Below are positions 26,029 through 36,302 of a stretch of DNA of 53,514 nt, piece by piece. The stretch is taken from positions 1 through 53,514 of the forward strand of contig CALDUO010000231.1 of NCBI GenBank assembly GCA_937923745.1. Direction: 5' to 3'. The translations under genes and the position numbers were made by a program. The DNA is from an uncultured Granulosicoccaceae bacterium (GTDB lineage: Bacteria; Pseudomonadota; Gammaproteobacteria; Granulosicoccales; Granulosicoccaceae). The notes beneath the pieces are model-generated. The model was given only the letters and a program-made list of their open reading frames with translations. It made no database searches and had not been told where the DNA came from. Every line of letters begins with the position of its first letter. Within the stretch, counting starts at the first letter, position 1.

Positions 26029-27422
26029 AAACCAACAGCAAATCGCTGCGCGTTCGTCTGATACAGTTAATTCTGTTACCACTGACAGTCATTGCACTGT
26101 TACTGGGTTATTGGCGCTACTCGGTGGCCAAAGACACTGCCGAGGTTTTGTTCGACCGTTCGTTACTGGCAACGGCGCTGGCTATTTCCCGTGATGTGGA
26201 AATTTCCGGCGGTGACACGCTGTCACTGACGACACAAGAGCTGATGCGTGATGCTGTCAGCACGCAGGTGTTTTATCATGTCACTGGTCCTGCCGGAATT
26301 TATGTCACCGGTTATGCCTACCCGCCAGTCAATACAGCACCGGCACCGCGAACCGGTGAGAGGCGGTATCAGCCGCAGTATTTTGATGCCAGTTACCGCG
26401 ATGAACCGGTTCGGGTATTACGTCTGTCCGAGCCAAGCTCCTTCGATGGTGTCAGTGGCGACTCCACTGTCACAGTGTGGCAAAAAACCAGCGGCCGTAT
26501 TGACTTTGCGCGGCAACTGGCGGCCCGAACTGCCAGTGTCCTGGGTGTGTTGTTGGCAACCTTATGCGTTGTGGTGGGTTTTGCCGTGCACCGTGGTCTG
26601 CGTCCGCTACTGGATCTTGAAGATGCCATTAACCGCCGCTCTCCCAATGATCTCAGTGAAATCAGACGCCCGGTACCTCGTGAGGTCAAGAGTGTCGTTA
26701 GCACGCTAAACCGATTGCTGTCACAACTGCGACAAAGCATGTCGGATCATCAGGGATTTATTTCCGATGCGGCTCATCAGTTACGTAACCCCACTGCAGC
26801 TGTGTTATCGATGGCGGAGGCAGCACAACGTGCACAAACAGAACAGGACAGGGCATTCCGGGTTGATCAGTTGGTTATCGCAGCACGCGAATCGAGCAAA
26901 ATCACCGAGCAGCTATTGTCGCTTGACCGACTACACCGACCGGCCGAGCCTATTGACCCGAAACCGATAGAGCTGGGTGGTCTGGTGCAAAGTGTTTGCA
27001 GCGATGCAGCGGGCGCCATCCTGCATCGCGGTATCGGTTTCGAGTGGCGGCCCGCAGCGCAACCTTTATGGGTAACCGTTGATCCTGTGCTCATTACCGA
27101 GGCGATTAAAAACCTGATCGATAACGCTGTCACCCATGGCGGCAATACCATGACAACAATCAGCGTCACCTTACAAGACGTCGACGATCACGCAGTCGTT
27201 ACCGTGTTCGATGATGGGAAAGCACTCAAAGCCGAGGATCAGCCATTGGCGTTTAGCCGTTTTGGTCAACTCGAATCCAGCCAGGGTAGCGGACTCGGGC
27301 TTGCCATCGTTGAAACTGTGGCACAACGCCATGGCGGCAGTCTGGCCATTGATGTGGTCAAAAACGGAGCGAGTATCAGTTTGTCATTACCGATCACGCA
27401 CCGACGGCAAGACCAGGCGTAA
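26025..27422 (+). CDS. Sensor histidine kinase (TctE-like)
   Basis: 465 residues with a TTG start overlapping the response-regulator stop. Membrane segments at about 13-30 and 170-188 enclose a periplasmic sensor region of about 135 residues like the 2CSK_N domain. HAMP-like linker 189-240; phospho-accepting His251 in DAAHQLRNP, the TctE-type H box; N box NLIDNAVTHGG; G box GSGLGLAIV. It should sense an external carboxylate and phosphorylate the partner regulator. It ends 78 bp before the copper ATPase start. Confidence 0.9.
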   Translation: MKTNSKSLRVRLIQLILLPLTVIALLLGYWRYSVAKDTAEVLFDRSLLATALAISRDVEISGGDTLSLTTQELMRDAVSTQVFYHVTGPAGIYVTGYAYPPVNTAPAPRTGERRYQPQYFDASYRDEPVRVLRLSEPSSFDGVSGDSTVTVWQKTSGRIDFARQLAARTASVLGVLLATLCVVVGFAVHRGLRPLLDLEDAINRRSPNDLSEIRRPVPREVKSVVSTLNRLLSQLRQSMSDHQGFISDAAHQLRNPTAAVLSMAEAAQRAQTEQDRAFRVDQLVIAARESSKITEQLLSLDRLHRPAEPIDPKPIELGGLVQSVCSDAAGAILHRGIGFEWRPAAQPLWVTVDPVLITEAIKNLIDNAVTHGGNTMTTISVTLQDVDDHAVVTVFDDGKALKAEDQPLAFSRFGQLESSQGSGLGLAIVETVAQRHGGSLAIDVVKNGASISLSLPITHRRQDQA

Positions 27423-27500
27423 CCCTTGGCCTATAATGCCAAAACCGCTCATTCAATCAACATCGTAAAACGAGTGGCACCTTCAACCAAGCGAGTCACA

Positions 27501-29813
27501 ATGACATCAACTGAATCCAACAGCGCAATTGATCCGGTCTGTGGTATGTCTGTGGCGCTGGGTCAGGGCAAGCCGCAGTCAACCTACCGGCAACAGGACT
27601 ATCATTTCTGTTGTGGTGGCTGTCAGTCCAAATTTGATGCAGACCCCTACTTTTATCTGTCGGACAGTCGCGATCGCCTGTCAGTCAGTGAAGACGATCT
27701 CAGTAAAACCTACACCTGCCCGATGGACCCGGAAGTCATTCAGGAAGGGCCGGGCACCTGTCCGGTCTGCGGGATGGCGCTGGAACCGATGGACGGGGTC
27801 AGCGAAGGGCCCAACGAAGAACTGATTGACTTTACACGCAGACTCATCGTTAGCGTGGCTGCCGCCATACCGTTATTGGTACTGACGATGGGACCCATGG
27901 TCGGATTACCTGTGCGTGAATGGTTGGGCCACAACGTCTCGTTATGGCTTGAATTTTTGCTCGCGACACCGGTCGTGTTGTGGGCGGCCCTGCCGTTTTT
28001 TCAGCGTGGCTGGACATCGATCAAAACCCGACACTACAACATGTGGACCCTGATCATGCTGGGTGTCGGGGCGGCCTATCTATTTAGCACGGTGGCTTTA
28101 TTGGCACCTGGCCTGTTACCCGATGCGGTAATGCAGAACGGACAGGTGCCGGTCTACTTTGAAGCGGCTGTGGTAATTATTGCGTTGGTGTTCGTCGGCC
28201 AGGTGCTTGAGCTCAGGGCAAGAGAGCGCACTGGCGATGCGATACGGGCGTTACTCAATCTTGCACCCGAAACTGCCCGTCGGGTGACGCCCGATGGTGA
28301 CGAGTACGATGCGCCACTGGCGAATATTCTGGCAGGTCACCGGGTAAAAGTGCGTCCAGGTGACAGTGTGCCGGTCGATGGTATTGTCGTTCATGGGCAC
28401 AGTGCGGTTGATGAGGGCATGCTGACCGGTGAGTCACTACCGGTTGAAAAAAACGAAGGTAGCCAAGTCACAGGGGGCACCATAAACCATAGCGGTACGC
28501 TCGTGGTTGAGGCCACCGGTGTCGGTGATGACACCATGCTCGCGCGCATCATCGCAATGGTCGCCGGTGCCCAACGTTCGCAGGCGCCCATCCAAAGTCT
28601 TGCCGACAAAGTGGCCGGGTATTTTGTACCCGCGGTGGTGGCCTGTGCCGTACTTGCGTTTATCGTTTGGTGGATCGTCGGTCCCGACCCGAGCTTTATC
28701 TATGCGTTGGTAGCACTGGTGTCGGTGCTGATCATTGCCTGTCCCTGCGCGCTGGGGTTGGCGACACCGATGTCAATCATGACCGCAACCGGAAGAGGCG
28801 CACAGGCTGGGGTACTTATCAAAGACGCGACCGCACTTGAACGTATGGCCAGCGTCGATACCCTGATCGTTGACAAGACAGGCACACTCACTACCGGAAA
28901 ACCTGTTGTCACCGCCGTAACGTCGCTGGGAGACTATACCGACGATACGTTGTTAGCCTTGGCTGCTGCACTGGAACGCGACTCTGCCCATCCGCTAGCG
29001 GAAGCCGTTGTACAAAATGCCGCCGCACGTCATTTGACCCTCGGCGGCGTCCGCAACTTTGAATCAATAAACGGTATGGGTGTCACCGGAGAGGTAGAAG
29101 CAACAGAGGTGGCACTGGGCAATCAGGCATTGATGTCGCGGTTAGGTATCGACAGCAAACGCGCCACAGAGCTTGCGGACCGACAACGAGCCACCGGTGC
29201 TATTGTTATGTTTATTGCGATTAACCACCGACTCGAAGGTGTGCTGAGTCTGTCAGATCCGTTAAAAGATAATACACAGTCAGTCATTCAATCACTGCAA
29301 GCATCTGGCGTTAACATCATCATGGCCACCGGTGACAGTGAAAAAACCGCACAAGCCATCGCTCTCGAAACAGGCATTAATGAGGTGTTCGCAGATGTGC
29401 TGCCGGAAGACAAGCAGGCGCTGGTACAGCGACTGCAAACGTCTGGTCATGTGGTGGCCATGGCAGGGGACGGTGTGAATGATGCACCGGCTCTGGCTAC
29501 GGCAGATGTTGGGATTGCCATGGGCACCGGCGCTGATGTCGCGATGGAGAGTGCCGGTATGACACTGCTTGGTGGTGATCTAAATGGTGTGCTCAGAGCA
29601 CGCACGCTCGCGTCAGCAACCATGACCAACATCAAACAGAATCTGTTCGCAGCATTTGCATACAACACACTCGGCGTGCCAATCGCCGCCGGTGTGTTAT
29701 ACCCGGTGTTTGGTTGGCTGTTATCGCCCATGCTTGCAGCCGCAGCGATGAGTCTGTCATCGGTGTCAGTGGTGGCCAATGCGTTGCGGTTACGACGCTT
29801 AAAGTTGCCGTAA
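27501..29813 (+). CDS. copA: Cu(+)-exporting P1B-type ATPase with YHS and heavy-metal-binding domains
   Basis: 770 residues from ATG 27501; an earlier in-frame TTG at 27426 would only add an unrelated leader. N-terminal YHS domain (DPVCGM, CCGGC, about 10-53), then a short heavy-metal-binding domain (YTCPMDPEV...CPVCGM, about 70-97), in place of the usual CxxC MBDs. Membrane metal motif CPC (414-416), phosphorylation site Asp458 (DKTGT), GDGVNDAP near 656, and YN / MSLSS motifs in the last helices, typical of Cu+ pumps. It exports copper from the cytoplasm. The link with the upstream two-component genes may be just proximity. No CueR-type gene is nearby. Confidence 0.93.
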   Translation: MTSTESNSAIDPVCGMSVALGQGKPQSTYRQQDYHFCCGGCQSKFDADPYFYLSDSRDRLSVSEDDLSKTYTCPMDPEVIQEGPGTCPVCGMALEPMDGVSEGPNEELIDFTRRLIVSVAAAIPLLVLTMGPMVGLPVREWLGHNVSLWLEFLLATPVVLWAALPFFQRGWTSIKTRHYNMWTLIMLGVGAAYLFSTVALLAPGLLPDAVMQNGQVPVYFEAAVVIIALVFVGQVLELRARERTGDAIRALLNLAPETARRVTPDGDEYDAPLANILAGHRVKVRPGDSVPVDGIVVHGHSAVDEGMLTGESLPVEKNEGSQVTGGTINHSGTLVVEATGVGDDTMLARIIAMVAGAQRSQAPIQSLADKVAGYFVPAVVACAVLAFIVWWIVGPDPSFIYALVALVSVLIIACPCALGLATPMSIMTATGRGAQAGVLIKDATALERMASVDTLIVDKTGTLTTGKPVVTAVTSLGDYTDDTLLALAAALERDSAHPLAEAVVQNAAARHLTLGGVRNFESINGMGVTGEVEATEVALGNQALMSRLGIDSKRATELADRQRATGAIVMFIAINHRLEGVLSLSDPLKDNTQSVIQSLQASGVNIIMATGDSEKTAQAIALETGINEVFADVLPEDKQALVQRLQTSGHVVAMAGDGVNDAPALATADVGIAMGTGADVAMESAGMTLLGGDLNGVLRARTLASATMTNIKQNLFAAFAYNTLGVPIAAGVLYPVFGWLLSPMLAAAAMSLSSVSVVANALRLRRLKLP

Positions 29814-29830
29814 CAAAAAAGTCTACCGCG

Positions 29831-30613
29831 TTAGTGCCGTTTATCCCGATACACCCGGCGCACAAAACGAAAGCCGGGTCTTTCTTGCCAGTCGGCCAGA
29901 TCACGTTGGATGCGCTGCGGTACCTGCAACGTTGCGTAGACCGGGTGCTCATCAGGTAACACCAGCGGCGACAGTAGACTGGCAGCCGTTAAATCTGCTT
30001 CCGAAAACCGGTCGTTGTGTAACCATTGACGACCGTCAGACAACAGATCATCCAGCCACTGTACTTCATCATTCAGCCGGTTCAGCGAATCACGATATTG
30101 CGTTGCACCAAGATCGAGTCCTTTTATCATCATCCGTCGCAGTAATGGCCAGCTGAGCCTCAATAACATGCGATTGGCAGTAGACTGATGTAAGGCAAAC
30201 ACGCGCCGAACCGATGCTGAATCATGCACCAGAGCCTCCGAATAATAAAAGCGACGCGTGTGCGCACCCACAGTGGCTTCCAAACGCTGCACCGTTGCCT
30301 GAATATCTGCATCGGTTGCCTGTGTATCAAGTGAGTTTGTCCGATCAGGCGATGTGTTATGTTCAGCGCGGTGTTGTTTGCTGTACTTAAACGCCCAGTC
30401 AACAATCGCAGCGGAGCCTTGGATAGCACCGTCGGCGGTGCTCAGTATCGGGACTGATGTACCGGCAACGTTGAGTTGTTTGGCAACCTTGATATGTATG
30501 CCGGGTAGCGGATAGACAAGATGGTAATCCAAATTGCAGTAGTCCAGCGCCCATCGCGCTTTTTCGCAAAAATGCGAAATTGCAAATACGTACAAAACGG
30601 GCGGGTTAGGCAA
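29831..30613 (-). CDS. Glutathione S-transferase-like protein
   Basis: 260 residues from a TTG start, supported by AAGGAG about 9 bp upstream. An N-terminal thioredoxin-like GST domain: YVFAISHFCEKARWALDY, with SxxC in the active-site loop, and a SVPIL segment with the cis-Pro. The C-terminal part is helical. A middle low-complexity stretch (Thr/Asp/Gln) separates the domains. Probably a cytosolic thiol transferase or detoxification enzyme; substrate unknown. Convergent with copA, whose stop is 17 bp away. Confidence 0.8.
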   Translation of the reverse strand: MPNPPVLYVFAISHFCEKARWALDYCNLDYHLVYPLPGIHIKVAKQLNVAGTSVPILSTADGAIQGSAAIVDWAFKYSKQHRAEHNTSPDRTNSLDTQATDADIQATVQRLEATVGAHTRRFYYSEALVHDSASVRRVFALHQSTANRMLLRLSWPLLRRMMIKGLDLGATQYRDSLNRLNDEVQWLDDLLSDGRQWLHNDRFSEADLTAASLLSPLVLPDEHPVYATLQVPQRIQRDLADWQERPGFRFVRRVYRDKRH

Positions 30614-30756
30614 CCTGTTGTCTCCTTTGTGTTTGTCCGAAAAGCTAACCTATCACGTACCCCTGTCGATGACAGAAAAAATAAATGCAATATTAAGGAA
30701 TAAAATAGGCCGCTGCGGTGTCTTCTAGGTTAAGTCTGATCACAACGAGGATAACC

Positions 30757-31206
30757 ATGAACACGAAACCAACCAGAAGAAGCGTTTTACAAACCGTCGT
30801 CGGTGGCGTTTTGGGTGTTGTAGCAGCCAGCGCAATTGCAAGCGATTTACCGGTCACCCCGGCTGTTGAAGGTGCCACGGTTTCTATTATTTCACCGAAA
30901 GACGGCGACACCGTGCCCAAGGAATTTACTGTGTATTTTGGTTTGTCCGGCATGGGCGTAGCGCCCGCGGGCACCGATAACCCGACCACCGGTCATCATC
31001 ACTTATTGGTTGATCAGGCAGAGTTACCGCCAGAGGGTAAACCCATGGGTAACCCACCCATCCACTTTGGCGGTGGTCAGACACAAACAACGCTGACGTT
31101 GGAGCCGGGTGAGCACACATTGCAGCTGATCTTAGGTGATAAATTTCATATTCCACATAACCCACCGATTATTTCAGAAAAGATCACCATTACCGTCACA
31201 GAGTAA
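30757..31206 (+). CDS. Exported DUF4399 protein
   Basis: 149 residues from ATG 30757 with a GAGG ribosome site 6 bp upstream; it could also be read from 30718, but the signal peptide starts here. Twin-Arg TRRSVLQT and a hydrophobic stretch ending ASAIASD suggest export, perhaps by Tat. The mature part has the DUF4399 pattern: FGLSGMGVAPAG, HHHLLVD, GGGQT, PGEHTLQLILGD and a late His-x-x-x-His. The function of DUF4399 is unknown; the clustered His suggests metal binding. Divergent from the GST gene. Confidence 0.85.
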   Translation: MNTKPTRRSVLQTVVGGVLGVVAASAIASDLPVTPAVEGATVSIISPKDGDTVPKEFTVYFGLSGMGVAPAGTDNPTTGHHHLLVDQAELPPEGKPMGNPPIHFGGGQTQTTLTLEPGEHTLQLILGDKFHIPHNPPIISEKITITVTE

Positions 31207-31241
31207 CACCGCTGCACAATCGTTGATGGCCTGCATGGAAG

Positions 31242-31262
31242 CGGGAGCACCGCGTGCTCCCG
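31242..31262 (+). terminator. Strong GC hairpin after the DUF4399 gene
   Basis: CGGGAGCAC-CGC-GTGCTCCCG: a perfect 9-bp stem with a 3-base loop, 35 bp past the DUF4399 stop and before the convergent amidinohydrolase. No T tract follows, so it may be a processing or mRNA-end hairpin and not an intrinsic terminator. Confidence 0.45.
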
Positions 31263-31366
31263 TGACTGTGTAACAGTAACCGCAGCCGCCAGCACCGTGG
31301 CAACACCGTGGACACAACGGCGGCAGCGTTACGCGCTGTGCGTATGGTGGCCGGCTGCCAAGAGCA

Positions 31367-32434
31367 TCACACCACATCACGACACAGTGCCTGGGCAAGG
31401 CAGTGCACGCCACCGCCACCCAATGTGAACATTGACATATCCGGGTCATACACCTCAAAGCCAAGCGCACGCATCTTCTCGTTAAGTTGTGTCGCGCCAT
31501 GCATGGACAACACCTTGTGATTACCCAGCGCGACCAGGTTAACCCCTAAGTTTTTGGCTTCAACATACGGCACATCAACAAAGTCAAATCCCCAATCCCG
31601 TAACTGCTGAACTACCCACGGCTCCAGTGCATCAAGGCACGCCACGAGGAGTTTCTCCGCCAATGGGACAACCAGACCATCCATGTGCACAAACTCACGG
31701 CTGATCGGGGCGGTGACGGCCTCCCAGCCCATCTCTCTGACAAACCCCGCCACTTGCTCAGCACCTGCCTGTTCGGAGCGCTCGCCGCAATAACCAATCA
31801 GTACCCGTCCGGGCTCAACAATGACAAAGTCACCGCCCTCAAAATGTCCTGCAGTGGCATAGCGCCAGATAGGAATATCGCTGTCCTGATAAAATTGAAT
31901 TGCAGTGACGTAGTCGGCACGTCGTACTTTCAGCTGCATGTGGCAGATCAGTGCCCCCCAGGGTGTCATCGCTGAACTGTCTCGGGCGAAGAAGTTGCGG
32001 TGCAATACCGGATCTGATTGCAGGTAATGGCACCTGACACCATTGTCTTCGTAGATTTTGACCATGTCGCTGTGTTGCGCCATAGCGAGCTGCAAGTCGA
32101 ATCGCACCCCCGTCTTATGCGCATTGGCCAATGTTCTGCCTATCAGTGGACCAGCTTCCACCCATTGAAAATACTCGGGCACACCCAGCAGCACATCATG
32201 AAGTGGGGCATAATCATTGTTGATACCCCATGCGCGGGTTTCACCGGCCGCGTTACGGCTCGCAGGCGGTGACGTCTCCCGGGTTATCGCAGACTCAAGA
32301 TGAGCGTCAGGACTGGAATCAAGGCTGGGTTCTGGATTCGATCCGGGACTCGATCCGGCGTTCGATCCGGCGTTCGATCCGGGGTTCGATCCGGGGATCG
32401 ATATAGGGACGTTCGGGGACTCTTCCGTCGACAT
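31367..32434 (-). CDS. Amidinohydrolase/amidinotransferase family protein (arginine deiminase/DDAH superfamily)
   Basis: 355 residues from ATG 32434 (GGAG about 10 bp upstream). Residues 15-45 are a Gly-Ser-Asn-Pro array made by 12-bp DNA repeats. The enzyme proper starts near 66. Guanidine-modifying superfamily residues: Glu199 and Asp202 in FEGGDF, His250 in EFVHMDG, and the nucleophile Cys345 in GGGGVHCLAQ. It should hydrolyse or transfer the amidino group of arginine, a methylated arginine or another guanidino compound through a covalent Cys intermediate. Which reaction is not decidable here. It is divergent from the hydantoinase-like operon. Confidence 0.83.
   Translation of the reverse strand: MSTEESPNVPISIPGSNPGSNAGSNAGSSPGSNPEPSLDSSPDAHLESAITRETSPPASRNAAGETRAWGINNDYAPLHDVLLGVPEYFQWVEAGPLIGRTLANAHKTGVRFDLQLAMAQHSDMVKIYEDNGVRCHYLQSDPVLHRNFFARDSSAMTPWGALICHMQLKVRRADYVTAIQFYQDSDIPIWRYATAGHFEGGDFVIVEPGRVLIGYCGERSEQAGAEQVAGFVREMGWEAVTAPISREFVHMDGLVVPLAEKLLVACLDALEPWVVQQLRDWGFDFVDVPYVEAKNLGVNLVALGNHKVLSMHGATQLNEKMRALGFEVYDPDMSMFTLGGGGVHCLAQALCRDVV
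32337..32408. repeat. 12-bp tandem array (6 units) in the amidinohydrolase N-terminus
   Basis: Units TTCGATCCGGGG/TTCGATCCGGCG, the outer copies diverged. They encode Gly-Ser-Asn-Pro/Ala tetrapeptides and keep the frame. Confidence 0.92.
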
Positions 32435-32639
32435 GGATAGGATGCTCCGCTTTGCGCTGCCAAGTGTTTTGGCGATAATGTAGCGCCACCTATCCAGCCG
32501 GGCAAGTACCAACCACATGGCCGGATGCCGGGCCACATTCTGCCCACGCCGGACAGATACGCCCGGTCGACAATAACCGGGGGCGAACCACTGGTGTACT
32601 GACAGTGGCCAAGGACGACCCGGACATTGGCACTCGCCA

Positions 32640-32678
32640 CAAGACAAGCACACAAGACAAGCTCACAAGACAAGCACA
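32640..32678. repeat. 13-bp tandem array (3 units) upstream of the HyuAB gene
   Basis: CAAGACAAGCACA, CAAGACAAGCTCA, CAAGACAAGCACA. It ends 27 bp before the HyuAB start and occupies the place of the leader/ribosome-site region. Confidence 0.92.
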
Positions 32679-32705
32679 TGAGGACACCCTGACAGTGACA
32701 ACACG

Positions 32706-35700
32706 ATGGCTATAAGCGCAGAGCCCTCACGGTGGGATTTTTGGATTGACCGTGGTGGCACCTTTACCGATATTGTTGCGCGTATGCCAGACGGTACACT
32801 CACGTCGCATAAATTGCTCTCGGAAAATCCCGAAGCCTATAACGATGCGGCCGTTCAGGGTATCCGGGACCTCATGGGTGTTAACAAAGACGAGCGCATA
32901 CCCTCAGAGCAGATAGCCTCAGTCAAAATGGGGACCACGGTTGCCACCAACGCTTTGTTGGAACGTAAGGGGGATCGGGTTTTACTGATCACCAACACAG
33001 GTTTTGCTGACGCGCTTGAAATTGGTTTTCAGGCAAGACCCCGACTGTTTGATCGTGAAATCATTAAACCATCGCTGCTGTATGAGCAAGTCGTGGAGGT
33101 GGCCGGTCGTGTACTGAACGACGGCACCGAGGAGGTTCCACTCGATGAGGCCGGTGCCGAACAGATGCTCCAGGACGCCTATCACCAAGGTTTTCGTTCG
33201 GTCGCCATTGTACTGATGCACGGCTATCGTTATCCGGCGCATGAACAGCGAATAGCGCAGCTTGCCACCGACATCGGGTTCACACAGGTGTCACCAAGCC
33301 ATGAAGTCTCGCCGCTGATCAAGTTCGTCGGACGCGGCGATACCGCCGTTGTCGATGCTTATCTTTCTCCAATCTTGCGACGATATGTGGATCAAGTTGC
33401 GAGCGAGTTGGACACCCGCAAAACGACATTGCAGCTCATGTTTATGATGTCCTCAGGCGGTCTGACGGATGCCGCGCTGTTCCAGGGTCGTGACGCCATT
33501 CTGTCCGGTCCTGCCGGTGGTATTGTCGGGGCGGTGCACACCAGTAAACTTGCAGGCTTCGACAAAATAATTGGCTTTGATATGGGCGGTACATCAACCG
33601 ATGTTGCGCATTATGCCGGTGATTTTGAAAAAGACTTTGAAACCGAAGTTGCCGGTGTTCGCATGCGCGCACCGATGATGAAAATCCATACGGTAGCAGC
33701 CGGTGGTGGCTCTTTACTGACCTACGACGGATCACGCTTTCGGGTCGGGCCGGAGTCTGCCGGGGCTAACCCGGGCCCTGCGTGTTACCGTCGGGGTGGT
33801 CCGTTGGCTGTCACTGATGCCAACGTTGTGTTACGCAAACTACAGCCTGAGTATTTCCCGGCAGTGTTTGGCCAAGACCAACAGCAGCCGCTGGATCGCG
33901 ATGCGCCCAGAGCAAAATTCGACGCAATTGCAGAAGTCGCGGGCGTTGCCTCTGCCGAAGAAGTCGCTGAAGGTTTTTTGCGCATTGCGGTTGAAAATAT
34001 GGCCAATGCTGTCAAAAAAATATCCGTGCAACGCGGGTATGACATTACGCAGTATGCATTGACGTGTTTCGGCGGTGCCGGTGGGCAGCATGCGTGTGCG
34101 GTGGCCGATGTGCTCGGTATGAAAACAATCATCATTCACCCGTTCTCCGGAATTTTGTCAGCGTATGGTATGGGGCTTGCCGATATAAAAGCGACACGTC
34201 AGTACAGTGTTGAATCGGTGTTGTCGGATAACATGCTGCAGCAACTACAGCCGACACTGAATCGGCTGTGTGACGACAGTCGACAGGAGCTCATCACTCA
34301 ATCAGTAGCAGATGCTGACATTAGGACGACCGTCCGTTTTCACCTGAAATACCAGGGCACCGATTCGACGATCGAAGTCGACGCCGATGCGGTGTTACCC
34401 ATGCGGCGACGTTTTGAAGAGGAGCATCGCGAGCAGTTTGGGTTTGGCATGGAGGAGACGCCGCTGGTGATTGAGCTTGTCGACATCGAATCAGCCGGTG
34501 GCGGTGCTGCATCGTTAGAGCAGGTATTACCGGATGCCGCAGGTCCGCCACCAGCAATAGCCGACACGCAATTTTACTCGCAAGGTGAATGGCAGCAGGC
34601 ACGCATCTTTCAGCGAGACGCGTTACAGCCCGGGCATACGGTATCTGGTCCTGCCATTATTATTGAGTCAATCGGTACCATCGTGGTGGAACCTGGTTGG
34701 GAGGCACGTGTTAACCCGTATGCACACCTGGTGTTGCATAAACAGGCGGCGTTAGCCACCACCGAACAGTTAAGCACCGAGGCAGATCCCGTGATGCTGG
34801 AGGTGTTTAACAACCTGTTTATGTCGATCGCCGAACAAATGGGTGTGCGTCTGCAAAAGACCGCACGCTCGACCAACATAAAAGAACGGCTCGATTTCTC
34901 GTGTGCATTGTTCGACGGGCAGGGTGCACTGATTGCCAATGCGCCACACACACCGGTACATCTTGGGTCGATGGATCGTTCTGTGTCGAGTGTCATGGCA
35001 GCACATCCGGTCATGCACCGTGGTGATGTCTTCGTGACCAATGCGCCGTACAACGGTGGCACACACCTGCCGGATATCACAGTAGTCACACCGGTGTTTC
35101 ATTCAGAAGATAGCCAACCGGTGTTTTTTGTGGCCTCACGCGGACATCACGCCGATGTCGGTGGTATAGCGCCAGGCTCCATGACACCGCTGGCAACCAC
35201 TATCGAAGAAGAAGGTATCGTGCTCGACAATTGTCGGTTGGTCAAAGACGGGCGGTTTCTCGACAGCGAGATCCGTGCACAGCTCGATGGCGGGCCTTAT
35301 CCGTGTCGGAACACAGATCAAAATGTTGCTGACCTGAAAGCGCAAATCGCCGCGAATGAAAAAGGTGTGCAGGAACTGCTTGCCATGGTCTCGACCTATA
35401 GCATGCCGGTAGTCACCGCTTATATGCATCACGTCAGGGTTTACGCCGAAGAGTGTGTACGACGCGTCATCGCAACCCTGTCGGATGGCGAGGCCACCAT
35501 TCACTTTGATCAGGGATGTCAGATCAGTGTGAAGCTTCGCATTGATCAATCAACTCGCTCAGCCACACTCGATTTTACCGGTACCAGCGAGCAGCAAAGT
35601 GACAACTATAACGCGCCGGAACCGGTGACTCGCGCAGCCGTGCTATACACCTTTCGTTGTATGGTCAACGACGATATACCCATGAACGCAGGCTGTATGA

Positions 35701-36302
35701 CGCCATTAACCATCATCCTGCCACCGCGCTCCATGCTCACGCCAGAGTATCCGGCAGCCGTGGTGGCCGGTAACGTCGAAGTCAGCCAAGCGGTCACCGA
35801 CTGCCTGTTCTCGGCACTCAATGCCATTGCCGGTGCACAGGGAACCATGAACAATTTTAACTTTGGTGATGCGCAGTACCAGTATTACGAAACCATCTGT
35901 GGAGGTGCCGGTGCAGGTCCTGGTTTTCATGGTGCGCATGCCGTTCATACTCACATGACCAATACACGTCTGACCGATCCCGAAATTCTGGAGCTGCGTT
36001 ATCCTGTGATCCTCGATACGTTTCAGATTCGGCGCGGCACCGGAGGTGCGGGTCAATGGCACGGTGGTGATGGTCTCAACCGGACCATTCGTTTTAATCA
36101 GCGTATGGAGGTCTCGTTTTTGTGTGGGCGACGCATCGTGCCACCCGCCGGGCTCGCCGGCGGTCAGCCAGGAGCTGTAGGCCGTAATGCTGTCGAGCGT
36201 GCCAATGGTGTTATTGAAGAGTTACCCGGTCGTTGCCAACTGGTGTGCGATGCCGGTGATCGGGTTATTATTCAAACACCATCAGGCGGAGGGTATGGGT
36301 GA
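32706..36302 (+). CDS. Fused hydantoinase A/B (5-oxoprolinase-like) protein
   Basis: 1198 residues, the usual size for fused HyuA-HyuB such as 5-oxoprolinase. The HyuA half (about 1-690) has an actin/hexokinase-like ATP site: [10 protein letters not shown] near 14, GPAGGIVGA, and [14 protein letters not shown]. The HyuB half starts at about 693 ([10 protein letters not shown]) and carries the [13 protein letters not shown] and [10 protein letters not shown] metal-site segments. The enzyme class opens cyclic amides (hydantoins, 5-oxoproline) or carboxylates ketones at the cost of ATP; the exact substrate is open. It heads an operon with a flavin monooxygenase (4-bp GTGA overlap) and an SDR, and is divergent from the amidinohydrolase. 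Confidence 0.88.
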   Translation: MAISAEPSRWDFWIDRGGTFTDIVARMPDGTLTSHKLLSENPEAYNDAAVQGIRDLMGVNKDERIPSEQIASVKMGTTVATNALLERKGDRVLLITNTGFADALEIGFQARPRLFDREIIKPSLLYEQVVEVAGRVLNDGTEEVPLDEAGAEQMLQDAYHQGFRSVAIVLMHGYRYPAHEQRIAQLATDIGFTQVSPSHEVSPLIKFVGRGDTAVVDAYLSPILRRYVDQVASELDTRKTTLQLMFMMSSGGLTDAALFQGRDAILSGPAGGIVGAVHTSKLAGFDKIIGFDMGGTSTDVAHYAGDFEKDFETEVAGVRMRAPMMKIHTVAAGGGSLLTYDGSRFRVGPESAGANPGPACYRRGGPLAVTDANVVLRKLQPEYFPAVFGQDQQQPLDRDAPRAKFDAIAEVAGVASAEEVAEGFLRIAVENMANAVKKISVQRGYDITQYALTCFGGAGGQHACAVADVLGMKTIIIHPFSGILSAYGMGLADIKATRQYSVESVLSDNMLQQLQPTLNRLCDDSRQELITQSVADADIRTTVRFHLKYQGTDSTIEVDADAVLPMRRRFEEEHREQFGFGMEETPLVIELVDIESAGGGAASLEQVLPDAAGPPPAIADTQFYSQGEWQQARIFQRDALQPGHTVSGPAIIIESIGTIVVEPGWEARVNPYAHLVLHKQAALATTEQLSTEADPVMLEVFNNLFMSIAEQMGVRLQKTARSTNIKERLDFSCALFDGQGALIANAPHTPVHLGSMDRSVSSVMAAHPVMHRGDVFVTNAPYNGGTHLPDITVVTPVFHSEDSQPVFFVASRGHHADVGGIAPGSMTPLATTIEEEGIVLDNCRLVKDGRFLDSEIRAQLDGGPYPCRNTDQNVADLKAQIAANEKGVQELLAMVSTYSMPVVTAYMHHVRVYAEECVRRVIATLSDGEATIHFDQGCQISVKLRIDQSTRSATLDFTGTSEQQSDNYNAPEPVTRAAVLYTFRCMVNDDIPMNAGCMTPLTIILPPRSMLTPEYPAAVVAGNVEVSQAVTDCLFSALNAIAGAQGTMNNFNFGDAQYQYYETICGGAGAGPGFHGAHAVHTHMTNTRLTDPEILELRYPVILDTFQIRRGTGGAGQWHGGDGLNRTIRFNQRMEVSFLCGRRIVPPAGLAGGQPGAVGRNAVERANGVIEELPGRCQLVCDAGDRVIIQTPSGGGYG

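Noticed and set aside
25360-29813. A CusRS-like copper two-component system driving copA
   Set aside because: The kinase H box and sensor layout are TctE-like and the pair is divergent from tcu/tct genes, so a carboxylate role is favoured; copper control is left as a minor possibility.
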